A DNA stretch of 64,000 nt from an uncultured Porphyromonas sp. Its GTDB lineage: Bacteria; Bacteroidota; Bacteroidia; Bacteroidales; Porphyromonadaceae. This document shows positions 32,724 to 41,270 of this stretch, one piece after another; positions within the stretch are counted from its first letter, which is position 1; each line of letters opens with the position of its first letter. The notes under the pieces are model-generated. The model had not been told where the DNA came from and made no database searches. It saw only the letters and a program-made list of their open reading frames with translations. The stretch covers positions 17,267 through 81,266 of the forward strand of contig NZ_CABUAN010000006.1 of the NCBI RefSeq assembly GCF_902489635.1, given 5' to 3'. A program made the translations under genes and the position numbers.

Positions 32724-33119
32724 GTCCTTGACTATATTTCAAGAGATCTAAATGTGGATAGAGAAAGCATTGCCGTTTCAAGCGTTATTTACGATCTAGA
32801 CTCCTTCTTCTATATCCCTGTGGCTGAAAACCAGGAACAAAAGGAAATGCTGATAAAAAGGCAAAACTTCTCCCGAGGTGATTTTCATTCAGATATCCTT
32901 GATAGTAACTTCAGAAAGTTGTCAAGCAGTAGTAAGTACTGCCTTTTCTTCTCTTACCTTATGGATGGAGTACTTCTAGCAGAGATCTACAAGCTTCAGA
33001 GATTTACAAAGCATATTAATTACTCTTTTATTGTGGCGACGAACCTGCGTGAGTATGACTATATGTTGATCATTAGCAAGGAATACAAAGTAGTTAAATC
33101 ACACAAGATTGAATATTGA
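32721..33119 (+). pseudogene. Truncated unknown gene between IS ends
   Basis: 132 codons open from the IS junction (LVLDYISRDLNVDRESIAV...). No start except a TTG in the junction, so the 5' end was probably lost. The later part has SKYCLFFSYLMDGVLLAEI and TNLREYDYMLIISKEYKVVK, a plausible small beta/alpha fold. It is enclosed by two inverted IS ends (32723 and 33164). Family not recognised; likely another immunity-type or toxin remnant. Confidence 0.5.
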
Positions 33120-33163
33120 GTCGAGTTGAGTACGCTTAAACAAGACACAATAGTCCATTTTTC

Positions 33164-33214
33164 AATAGTGTCCTAAACGTTTTTGGAGGACGATGGGTGT
33201 AAGATAGCTGTCAA
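33164..33214 (-). mobile_element. Stray IS end, 51 bp
   Basis: AATAGTGTCCTAAACG then TTTTTGGAGGACGATGGGTG and AAGATAGCTGTCAA, identical to 30639-30684. Inverted relative to the end at 32723. The repeat GACTATTGACTTTTGCAATA and half an 81-bp palindrome (to about 33299) follow. Confidence 0.8.
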
Positions 33215-33326
33215 AGAGGAGACTATTGACTTTTGCAATAGTCTCAAGAGAGGAATAGAGAGGTGGTTGACCTCATCGTATCTAATGCGTCAGCCCTGTA
33301 TTTACCTCCTATTCGTGAATTATCGG

Positions 33327-33334
33327 TACTTTTG
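33327..33334 (+). promoter_or_regulatory. -7 box of the DUF4381-batD transcript
   Basis: TACTTTTG, 65 bp before the start, in a 20-bp context matching the moxR promoter at 25151. It lets the distal bat genes be transcribed despite the insertion. Confidence 0.65.
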
Positions 33335-33398
33335 TGGCGTTGTACGGTCTAGAGGCACATAGTCAGCGGTTGCCAATCTAGATGCTTAAGGCTAATCT

Positions 33399-34349
33399 AT
33401 GCGATATCGTCTACTATTATATATACTACTGATCTGTGGCGGCGGAGGTCTATGGAGCTTCGCGGCGGCACAAGATGTCGCCATCACGACTGAGCTGACG
33501 CCCTCGACGATTCAGATCGGAGAGTATGCACAGATCAAGATGACTATCCGCACGAATGACCTCGACAACACGCTCCTCGTGATACCCCAAGAGCGGCAGA
33601 TGGGGCAGGCGGAGATGATTGCCTTTGAGGTGACCGACACGATACCGCTCCAGGGTACAGAGGTGCAGCTGAATGCGCTGATGACCATCACTTCGTTTGC
33701 CGAGGGAATGGCCGAGCTACCCGCTTTTGGCGTGACGGTGGGCGGGGAGAGCTACTTCTCCAAGCCACTCTACCTCAAGGTGACGATGCCCGAGGTGGAC
33801 ACGACGCAACCGCTCAAGTACAACCCAATCAAAGCTCCTGTTTCGGTCTCGCTACACTGGTGGGAGTATATCCTCCTCGTCCTCATGAACCCCATTACGT
33901 GGGTGGTGCTGGGCATCGTCGTAGTGGTACTCCTCATCTTGTGGTACCGACACTACAAGCGCACACGACCCGAGCCCGAGGTGGTCGTGGTACCGCTGAC
34001 CGCTTTAGAGACTTTCGACCAAAGGCTCGCCACACTGCGTGCGCTACCCTTTGACCAGCAAGAGGAGCAGATAGCTTACTACGATGGCTTGATCACCGCC
34101 TTGCGAAGCTATCTGACCGAAGGCTTAGGCTTGGAGATAGACGAATTGACCGCTCGCGAACTAGCCCAGCTACTCCAAAAGGCTCCCTACGGAGTGCCTC
34201 AGAGTGCACTAGCGCAGTGGGTGATCCACTCAGAGTGGGTACGCTTTGCCGACACCTGGGCGGAGCCTGCGTGGCAAGCCGAAGACGCAACGACCATCTA
34301 CGAGGTGGTGCATCAACTAGCTAGCAGAAAGGAGGGTAAGTCGCTATGA
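33399..34349 (+). CDS. DUF4381-like membrane protein of the bat operon
   Basis: 316 aa. Signal (LLYILLICGGGGLWSFAAAQ), an N-terminal beta-rich periplasmic domain, one transmembrane helix (about residues 163-184: NPITWVVLGIVVVVLLILWY), and a cytosolic helical tail with a YDGLITALRSYLTEG segment. The position between DUF58 and BatA genes is the normal one for this component. The start codon of batA overlaps the stop. This is the first gene after the toxin array. Confidence 0.75.
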   Translation: MRYRLLLYILLICGGGGLWSFAAAQDVAITTELTPSTIQIGEYAQIKMTIRTNDLDNTLLVIPQERQMGQAEMIAFEVTDTIPLQGTEVQLNALMTITSFAEGMAELPAFGVTVGGESYFSKPLYLKVTMPEVDTTQPLKYNPIKAPVSVSLHWWEYILLVLMNPITWVVLGIVVVVLLILWYRHYKRTRPEPEVVVVPLTALETFDQRLATLRALPFDQQEEQIAYYDGLITALRSYLTEGLGLEIDELTARELAQLLQKAPYGVPQSALAQWVIHSEWVRFADTWAEPAWQAEDATTIYEVVHQLASRKEGKSL

Positions 34350-35326
34350 TATGGGTTCATCCTGAGTGGTTCTGGGCGCTCCTACTCTTACCGCTGCTGG
34401 TGCTGCTCTACATGCGCTACAACAAGCGTCACCAAGCAAAGCTTTCGCTCTCGGCATACCGTCTTTTGCCTAAGAGGAGCGGATGGCGGAGCTATCTGCG
34501 GGCTTTGCCTTTTGCCTTAGAGCTACTGGCACTGGCGGCGATGATCTTAGCTCTGGCTCGCCCGCAAGACTCCAATCACTGGGAGGAGCGATCGATACAA
34601 GGCATCGACCTCGTCCTCGCTATAGACCTCAGTGGCAGTATGCAGGCACTGGACTTAAAGCCGAACCGCTTTGAGGCAGCGCGTGATGTGGCGAGCGAGA
34701 TGATCGCTGCACGTCCGAATGACAACATAGGTCTCGTGGTCTTTGCGGGGGAGAGCTTTACGCTCTGTCCGCTGACGGTGGACCACAACGTGATCCAGCA
34801 GATGCTCGAGACCACCGAGATAGGACAACTGGAGGACGGCACCGCCATAGGACTAGGGCTAGCAACGGCGATCAATACGCTCCGCGGGAGCGACAACAAG
34901 AGCAAAGTGATCATCCTCCTGACCGATGGGTCAAACAATGCGGGCGACATAACCCCCTCGATGGCCGCTGAGCTGGCACAGCAGTACGGCATACGCATCT
35001 ACACGGTGGCAGCGGGAACCAATGGGGTCGCAAAGTTCCCCGTGCAGACAGCCTTCGGCACCGAATATGTGGAGGCCGATGTGCAGATTGACGAAGGCAC
35101 GCTACGACACATCGCCCAGCAGACGGGCGGCAAGTACTATCGTGCGACCGACGAGACGAAGCTGCACGAGATCTACAAGGAGATCGACTCACTCGAGAAG
35201 TCTCGTCTCACCTCTCGCTCGGTGAGTGCCTACGAAGAGCGCTACATGCTCTTTGCCTTGCTCGCCATCGTGCTACTTGGTGCCGCCTTCTTATTACGAA
35301 CCACCTTGCTGCGAGCTAACCCATGA
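34346..35326 (+). CDS. batA: Aerotolerance protein BatA (vWA)
   Basis: 326 aa. Two N-terminal transmembrane helices (about 8-24 and 56-71), a vWA domain with MIDAS AIDLSGSMQALD (Asp94), VVFAGESFTLCPLT and ILLTDGSNNAGD, and a C-terminal helix. It is membrane-anchored, acting with MoxR and BatB. ATGA-type overlaps on both sides show translational coupling. Confidence 0.9.
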   Translation: MIWVHPEWFWALLLLPLLVLLYMRYNKRHQAKLSLSAYRLLPKRSGWRSYLRALPFALELLALAAMILALARPQDSNHWEERSIQGIDLVLAIDLSGSMQALDLKPNRFEAARDVASEMIAARPNDNIGLVVFAGESFTLCPLTVDHNVIQQMLETTEIGQLEDGTAIGLGLATAINTLRGSDNKSKVIILLTDGSNNAGDITPSMAAELAQQYGIRIYTVAAGTNGVAKFPVQTAFGTEYVEADVQIDEGTLRHIAQQTGGKYYRATDETKLHEIYKEIDSLEKSRLTSRSVSAYEERYMLFALLAIVLLGAAFLLRTTLLRANP

Positions 35327-36351
35327 TACAGTTTGCCTATCCCCTCCTGCTGTGGCTCCTGCTACTCGTACCGCTCCTGCTACTCGTTATGATCGTCGGT
35401 CAGAGACGACGACGTAAGCAGCAGCTGCGCTTTGCCACGCCTCAGATGCTACGGCAGATCATGCCCGACCGCTCTGCCAAGCGGGACTGGTGGCGCGCTT
35501 CGCTCAAGCTCATCGCCATCGCTCTGCTCATCGTGGCACTGGCTCGTCCGCAACTCTACACCCATGCGCCCGTCTCGTCACAGCAGACGATCGGTGTCGA
35601 CCTAGCCTTCTGCATAGACGTCTCCAACTCGATGGCGGCACGTGACGTCAAGCCCGACCGTATCGGCTTTGCCAAGCAGATTGTGACCCATACGATGCAG
35701 GAGTTGGCAGGATCACGAGTAGCTATGGTCGTCTTCGCTGGAGGCGCTTACATACGTCTACCTCTGACGCCCGACTTGCCGACGGCTCGCACCTTCCTCG
35801 CAGACATACAGCCTGGCATGGTCTCCAACCAAGGCACCAATCTAGGACAAGCACTCGAGCGCTCCGCACAGGCACTCGCAGCGCCCTCACGAGCCGGCAA
35901 AGCGGTCATCATCCTGACCGATGGCGAGGATCACGAGGGCGGACTAGAAGAGGGCATCGAGCGACTCAAGAAGCAGGGAATCAAGGCTTACGTCGTAACC
36001 ATCGGACTCCCCGAGGGTGCCAACATTCCTATTGGAGAAACGCTCCTCACCGACTCGCTCGGCGTGCCGGTACTCTCGAAGCCTAACCCTGAGATCACGG
36101 CAGAGATAGCCAACGCTACGGGCGGACAGAGCTTCGTCGGCAGCAGTCCCCGTGCCATTAGCAACCAGCTGGTTAACCAGCTCCGCACATTGCCCCAAGC
36201 CAACCTGAGTGGCGAGGGTGAGCAGATCGAGGAGCTCTATGCGCTCCCCACGCTAGCTGCACTCCTCTTGCTCCTGCTCGCCAATGGGATCATGCGCCGC
36301 AAGAGTCGCCTGTTTAGTCGTATTCAAATCTTTGGTCATCATGATGCGTAA
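35323..36351 (+). CDS. batB: Aerotolerance protein BatB (vWA)
   Basis: 342 aa. Two N-terminal helices (LLLWLLLLVPLLLLVMIVG, LKLIAIALLIVAL), then vWA with CIDVSNSMAARDVKP (a MIDAS with DVSNS), VVFAGGAYIRLPLT, and ILTDGEDHEGG, and a final helix LAALLLLLLANGIM. Overlaps batA by 4 bp and batC by 11 bp. Confidence 0.9.
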   Translation: MIQFAYPLLLWLLLLVPLLLLVMIVGQRRRRKQQLRFATPQMLRQIMPDRSAKRDWWRASLKLIAIALLIVALARPQLYTHAPVSSQQTIGVDLAFCIDVSNSMAARDVKPDRIGFAKQIVTHTMQELAGSRVAMVVFAGGAYIRLPLTPDLPTARTFLADIQPGMVSNQGTNLGQALERSAQALAAPSRAGKAVIILTDGEDHEGGLEEGIERLKKQGIKAYVVTIGLPEGANIPIGETLLTDSLGVPVLSKPNPEITAEIANATGGQSFVGSSPRAISNQLVNQLRTLPQANLSGEGEQIEELYALPTLAALLLLLLANGIMRRKSRLFSRIQIFGHHDA

Positions 36352-37000
36352 GCTTCTATATATTGTCTTACTCTTGCTCTCTAGCCTGACGCTCATCGGG
36401 CAGACCGTACGTCTAGACGCACGGCGGGGCAACAAGAGCTACAATCGGAGCAACTACTCGTCAGCACGCGCCGCTTATCTCTCGTCCGTGGCTCGTGACT
36501 CGACCTACGCTCCCGCCCGACTCGGTCTAGGGGACGCCCTCTACATGTCAGGCGACACGGTCGCTGCTGTGCAGATGTGGCAGCGTATAGCGAGCGACAG
36601 CAAGGCTGATCCACGCTTGCAAGCCTTAGCGTGGCACAACCTGGGCAACCGCTGTATGGACATGCAGCAGTATGACAAAGCGATCGAAGCTTACAAAGAG
36701 TCGCTCCGCAGAAACCCTACCGACGATGAGACGCGCTACAACTTAGCCCTGGCGATCAAGCTCAACAAGCAGCCCCCACAGCAAGGTGGTGGCGGAGGTG
36801 GTGGCGGCTCACAGTCCGATCCGTCGCAGACACCTCCCGACCAGCAGCCGCAAGAGCAGCCACAAGGTAAGGAGCCGGACCTCGACAAGTCTCAGGCTGA
36901 CCGGATCCTCGATGCGCTTCGCCAGCAAGAGCAACACACACGCCAGCGCATCAACCAGCGCCAGCCACAGCAAAGGAATCAGAACAAGAAGAACTGGTAA
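36341..37000 (+). CDS. batC: Aerotolerance protein BatC (TPR)
   Basis: 219 aa from ATG at 36341 (a second ATG follows at 36344). Signal (LLYIVLLLLSSLTLIGQ), then two to three TPRs (about residues 30-135: YAPARLGLGDALYMSGD, AWHNLGNRCMDMQQYDKAIE, RYNLALAIKL), and a Gly/Pro/Gln-rich low-complexity tail (PQQGGGGGGGG...). Periplasmic scaffold for BatA/B/D. The stop overlaps the batD start (TAATG). Confidence 0.88.
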   Translation: MMRKLLYIVLLLLSSLTLIGQTVRLDARRGNKSYNRSNYSSARAAYLSSVARDSTYAPARLGLGDALYMSGDTVAAVQMWQRIASDSKADPRLQALAWHNLGNRCMDMQQYDKAIEAYKESLRRNPTDDETRYNLALAIKLNKQPPQQGGGGGGGGSQSDPSQTPPDQQPQEQPQGKEPDLDKSQADRILDALRQQEQHTRQRINQRQPQQRNQNKKNW

Positions 37001-38781
37001 TGCTACGCCTACGCACTTCGATACAACGCACCCTCCTGACACTCATCTGTCTCTGTGCCGTCGCCTTCGCAGGCTTAGCACAGCTCACGGTGATCGTACC
37101 CCAGCAGGTTGCCGAGGGAGAGACCTTCCAGTTAGTTTATCGTGCTGCGGGAGCGCACGAGCTAGGTGCTTTCACCGCTCCTCAGATTGCCTCTGGGCTG
37201 AAAGTGCTCTACGGACCTCAACTCAACGTACTGCACAAGATGAGCGGAGGCGTCTCAAAAGAGTACACCACCATCACCTATACGCTGCAAGCGACTAAGG
37301 CGGGCACTTACGCCATCAGTGCGGCTCAGCTACGAGTCGGGCAGAAGAGCCTCACGGCCCTATCCAGACGCATACAAGTCGCCAAGGCGCAAGGGCTATC
37401 GCAGCAGGCTATCGCCTCTGGAGAATCACTACAGGTAGCAGACCGAGACATGTATATGCGTGCCGTCGTCTCCTCGCAATCGGTCTACACACAGCAGCCC
37501 GTCCTCGTATCGCTCTACCTCTACTCACGCTATGGCAACCTCGCAGGCGTCGACCGCAAGCCGCCCGAGGTGACTGACTTCGTCACCAAAGAGATCCCGC
37601 TACAGCACACCAGCCTCACCACAGAGCGCGTCGGTGGCAGGCTCATGTACAAGGCACTCATCTGGCAGATCCTCGCCTACCCACAGCGTAGTGGCGAGCT
37701 AGTCATCCCCTCCTTTGAGTATGACTTTCAGGTATCTGTAAATCGGAAGGTGGATAACGAGGAGGATCTCTTTGCCAATAAAGCTATCGCAACGGCTCAT
37801 AAGAAGTTGCACTCGCAGCCCTTGAAGTTGACCGTACGACCACTCCCCGAGGGAGCTCCCGAAGGGTTCGATCAGTTGGTCGGCTCCTTCCAGGTCAAGG
37901 GTACCCTCTCCGCACCCGACCCAACCTACGAGACGGGTCGCGCCATGACCTATAGACTAGACATCACTGGACGGGGCAATGTCTCCCTACTCTTAGCTCC
38001 AGAGCTAGGCTTGTCCGACAAATTTGAAGTGTATGAGCCGCAGCTCATCCGTGACGACCAAAAGGTGCAAAATGGCAATACCGAGGTGCATCGCATCTAC
38101 GAATATACCATCATACCGCACGCCACAGGACAGCAGACGGTGCCTGCCGTCAGCCTCCCCTACTTCGACCCCGCTACAAATAGCTACCGCACCGCCACGA
38201 CAGCACCTATCCGTATAGAGGTAGCGCAAGGCTCTAACGATGTGCCACAAGTGGGCAAAGCAGGAGAGGCAAGCAGCTCACAGCGATATACGCCCTACCC
38301 TTACGACGCGCCTGCTCCGACCATCGTGTGGCATCCCTGGAGTCGTGCCGGATGGGCTTACTGGCTCCTCTACGTGCTCCTGCTTATCGGTGGCGGAGTC
38401 GCTTATTGGCTCATACGTAGCGATCAACGTCTCCGTGCCGACCATGTCGCTTATCATAAGAAGCGCTCCACGCCCATGGCGGAGCAGCAGATCCAGGCGA
38501 TACGTCAGCTCATCAAGGCGGGGCAGCAGTCGGAGGCTACGACCCGACTCTATGCTGCCATAACGCACTATCTACAAGATCACTACGCGCTAGCCACCTC
38601 CAGCCTCACACGGCAGCAGCTAGCGAGTGCACTCAAGCAGCAAGACGTAGCGGAGGCAGAGATCAACGCCTGGCTCTCCCTCCTCTCAGAGATCGAGCTA
38701 GCACGCTATGCACCACAGCAAGAGGGCGACAGCCTGCCCCGCTGGGTAGACCAGCTAGAGCAACTCATCTCGCAGTCATGA
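37000..38781 (+). CDS. batD: Aerotolerance protein BatD
   Basis: 593 aa. Signal (LLTLICLCAVAFAGLAQ), then beta-sandwich repeats typical of BatD (VIVPQQVAEGETFQLVYRA, VSSQSVYTQQPVLVSLYLYS, PFDQLVG-like FDQLVGSFQVKGTLS, ITGRGNVSLLLAPELGLSD), a transmembrane helix (about 451-470: YWLLYVLLLIGGGVAYWLI) and a cytosolic helical tail. The operon ends here with a terminator; batE is not adjacent. Confidence 0.88.
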   Translation: MLRLRTSIQRTLLTLICLCAVAFAGLAQLTVIVPQQVAEGETFQLVYRAAGAHELGAFTAPQIASGLKVLYGPQLNVLHKMSGGVSKEYTTITYTLQATKAGTYAISAAQLRVGQKSLTALSRRIQVAKAQGLSQQAIASGESLQVADRDMYMRAVVSSQSVYTQQPVLVSLYLYSRYGNLAGVDRKPPEVTDFVTKEIPLQHTSLTTERVGGRLMYKALIWQILAYPQRSGELVIPSFEYDFQVSVNRKVDNEEDLFANKAIATAHKKLHSQPLKLTVRPLPEGAPEGFDQLVGSFQVKGTLSAPDPTYETGRAMTYRLDITGRGNVSLLLAPELGLSDKFEVYEPQLIRDDQKVQNGNTEVHRIYEYTIIPHATGQQTVPAVSLPYFDPATNSYRTATTAPIRIEVAQGSNDVPQVGKAGEASSSQRYTPYPYDAPAPTIVWHPWSRAGWAYWLLYVLLLIGGGVAYWLIRSDQRLRADHVAYHKKRSTPMAEQQIQAIRQLIKAGQQSEATTRLYAAITHYLQDHYALATSSLTRQQLASALKQQDVAEAEINAWLSLLSEIELARYAPQQEGDSLPRWVDQLEQLISQS

Positions 38782-38811
38782 TAGCTTCGCACCGAAGCTC
38801 GACAAAATACT

Positions 38812-38850
38812 AAGCCCCCCTCATCACAGACGAGGGGGGCTTCTTTTGTC
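38812..38850 (+). terminator. Terminator of bat operon
   Basis: AAGCCCCCCTC and GAGGGGGGCTT around ATCACAGAC, then TCTTTTG. From 38851 to 39040 there is no gene; the stretch has an imperfect repeat of GGAACTGAAAAGTTCC type at about 38883. Confidence 0.85.
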
Positions 38851-39046
38851 TCTCAGCTGTTCGGCTAAACGGTTCCTCCCTTGGAACTGAAAAGTTCCAA
38901 GAGGGGAACATTTTTTGGAACTCGTATCTATAACAAGCTCAGCACGATACAAATGCATTCAGACGAGTAGCAAGGTGTATGGACGCACATGATCCGACGG
39001 AGCACATCGTCACTCGGGTGGCTTGCATCTAGTCAACCGTCTCAGA

Positions 39047-39077
39047 TTGTGAATTCTAGCGAAAAGCGGTACCTTTG
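39047..39077 (+). promoter_or_regulatory. Promoter of proS
   Basis: TTG at 39047-39049 and TACCTTTG at 39070-39077, 20 bp apart; leader about 25 nt. Confidence 0.7.
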
Positions 39078-39106
39078 CTAGCAAATAAATTAGATAGACT
39101 AGCATC

Positions 39107-40591
39107 ATGGCTAAAAAAGAGATCAAAGAACTCACACCACGTGACGAAAACTACTCACAGTGGTATCAAGATATCGTCGTAAAGGCCGGACTGGCTGAGA
39201 ACTCCTCCGTGCGCGGCTGTATGGTCATCAAGCCCTACGGCTACGGCATCTGGGAGAAGATGCAGCAAGACCTTGATCGTCGATTTAAGGAGACGGGACA
39301 CAGCAACGCTTACTTTCCACTCTTTATCCCTAAGAGCTACCTCAGCCGCGAGGCCGAGCATGTCGAGGGCTTTGCCAAGGAGTGTGCCGTCGTGACGCAC
39401 TACAGACTGCGTACCAACGAGGCGGGCGATGGCGTAGAGGTAGACCCCAATGCGAAGCTCGAGGAGGAGCTGATCGTTCGTCCGACGAGTGAGACGATCA
39501 TCTGGAGTACCTACAAGAACTGGATCCAGAGCTACCGCGACCTGCCACTACTCTGTAATCAGTGGGCTAACGTAGTGCGCTGGGAGATGCGTACGCGTCT
39601 CTTCCTTCGCACGGCTGAGTTCCTCTGGCAAGAGGGTCACACGGCACATGCTACCCAAGAGGAGGCAATCGCTGAGGCGCGCAAGATGATTGGTGTCTAC
39701 GAGGACTTCGCCCGTGAGATGCTGGCACTGCCAGTCATCGTCGGGGTCAAGAGTGAGACCGAGCGCTTCGCCGGAGCTATCGATACCTACACCATCGAGG
39801 CTATGATGCAGGATGGCAAAGCTTTGCAGTCTGGTACTTCGCACTTCCTAGGACAAAACTTCGCCAAGGCGTTTGACGTTACCTTCCTCGATAAGGAAGG
39901 CAATCGTGACTACGTCTGGGCTACCTCGTGGGGCGTATCCACACGTCTCGTCGGTGCGCTCATCATGGCGCACAGCGATGACAACGGGCTGGTTCTGCCG
40001 CCACGCATTGCACCTATTCAGGTGGTCATCGTGCCGATCTACAAGAGCGAGGAGGAGCTGCAACGTATCCACGAGACAGCCGACAAGATCGTCAGCGAGC
40101 TACGTCAGCATGGCGTATCGGTTCAGATCGATGACAACGACAATAAGAAGCCCGGGTGGAAGTTTGCTGAGTATGAGATGAAGGGTGTCCCCGTACGTCT
40201 CGCTCTCGGTATGCGCGACCTGGAGCATGGCACCGTCGAGGTGGCTCGTCGTGACACGCTCACCAAGGAGACCATGCCGTTAGAGGGCATCTCCGCACAT
40301 ATTGAGCAGCTACTCGAGGAGATCCAGAGCAATCTCTACAACCGCTCGCTCCAGTCACTCAAGGATCGCACCTACATCTGCGACAGCTACGATGAATTCA
40401 AGGAGCGCATCGAGGATGGTGGCTTCTTCCTCTGCCACTGGGACGGCACAGCCGAGACGGAGGCACGTATCAAGGAGGAGACCAAAGCGACGATCCGCTG
40501 CATACCGCGTGACATACCCTCGGAGCCTGGTCGCTGTATGGTGACTGGTCGCCCCTCTAAGTGCAGAGTCATCATCGCTCGCTCTTACTAA
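39107..40591 (+). CDS. proS: Prolyl-tRNA synthetase (type 3, archaeal/eukaryotic-like)
   Basis: 494 aa, class II synthetase charging tRNA-Pro. Motif 2 region VRWEMRTRLFLRTAEFLWQEGHTAH, motif 3 ALIMAHSDDNGLVLPPRIAP, preceded by RPTSETIIWSTYKNWI. It lacks the ~180-residue INS editing domain of E. coli-type enzymes and has the C-terminal domain ending in a terminal Tyr (ARSY), both marks of the eukaryote/archaea-like ProRS found in some bacteria. queC starts 11 bp downstream. Confidence 0.93.
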   Translation: MAKKEIKELTPRDENYSQWYQDIVVKAGLAENSSVRGCMVIKPYGYGIWEKMQQDLDRRFKETGHSNAYFPLFIPKSYLSREAEHVEGFAKECAVVTHYRLRTNEAGDGVEVDPNAKLEEELIVRPTSETIIWSTYKNWIQSYRDLPLLCNQWANVVRWEMRTRLFLRTAEFLWQEGHTAHATQEEAIAEARKMIGVYEDFAREMLALPVIVGVKSETERFAGAIDTYTIEAMMQDGKALQSGTSHFLGQNFAKAFDVTFLDKEGNRDYVWATSWGVSTRLVGALIMAHSDDNGLVLPPRIAPIQVVIVPIYKSEEELQRIHETADKIVSELRQHGVSVQIDDNDNKKPGWKFAEYEMKGVPVRLALGMRDLEHGTVEVARRDTLTKETMPLEGISAHIEQLLEEIQSNLYNRSLQSLKDRTYICDSYDEFKERIEDGGFFLCHWDGTAETEARIKEETKATIRCIPRDIPSEPGRCMVTGRPSKCRVIIARSY

Positions 40592-40602
40592 GACATAAGA
40601 CA

Positions 40603-41262
40603 ATGAAAATGCGCAATTCACTGATCGCACACTCAGGCGGTGTGGATAGCACGACGCTCCTCTACGAGTATCGTGAGGAGGTGGCTTGTGCCGTGGGCTT
40701 CGACTACGGCTCCAAGCACAATGCGCGTGAGCTGGCCGCTGCCAAGGCTATCTGCCGTGAGCTAGAGATACCCTACCTGATCATCCCGCTCGCCTTCATC
40801 GAGGAGTACTTTCGCAGTGACCTCCTCCTCTCGGGTGGCGAGATGCAGCTGGGGGACTATTCTGAGGAGAATATAAGCTCGACGGTGGTACCCTTTCGCA
40901 ATGGCATCATGCTGAGCGTCCTCGCGGGGTTGGCCGAGAGCCGAAACTTGCAGCAGGTGCTCATAGCCAACCACTTCGGCGACCACGCCATCTACCCAGA
41001 CTGTCGTGAGAGTTTTGTCAAGCCTATGGGCGAGGCGATCACGGCTGGCACCAGCAATGGGGTCAAGTTGGTGGCGCCCTACACGACTCTCACGAAAGCT
41101 GAGATCGTAGCTCGGGGCACTCGTCTTGGAGTGCCTTACGGCAAAACGTACAGTTGCTATCAAGGGGGCGAGCGTCACTGCGGACGCTGCGGCACTTGTC
41201 GGGAGCGTCACGATGCTTTTGTCGCAAACGGACTAGAGGACCCGACGCTTTACGAGGAGTAA
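40603..41262 (+). CDS. queC: 7-cyano-7-deazaguanine synthase QueC
   Basis: 219 aa from ATG at 40603. PP-loop SGGVDSTTLLYE, FRNGIMLSVLAGLAES, and the zinc Cys cluster CYQGGERHCGRCGTC. It converts CDG to preQ0 in queuosine synthesis with ATP and ammonia. Between proS and the helicase gene, 8 bp before the next start; the other que genes are not here. Confidence 0.92.
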   Translation: MKMRNSLIAHSGGVDSTTLLYEYREEVACAVGFDYGSKHNARELAAAKAICRELEIPYLIIPLAFIEEYFRSDLLLSGGEMQLGDYSEENISSTVVPFRNGIMLSVLAGLAESRNLQQVLIANHFGDHAIYPDCRESFVKPMGEAITAGTSNGVKLVAPYTTLTKAEIVARGTRLGVPYGKTYSCYQGGERHCGRCGTCRERHDAFVANGLEDPTLYEE

Positions 41263-41270
41263 GTGGTGGT

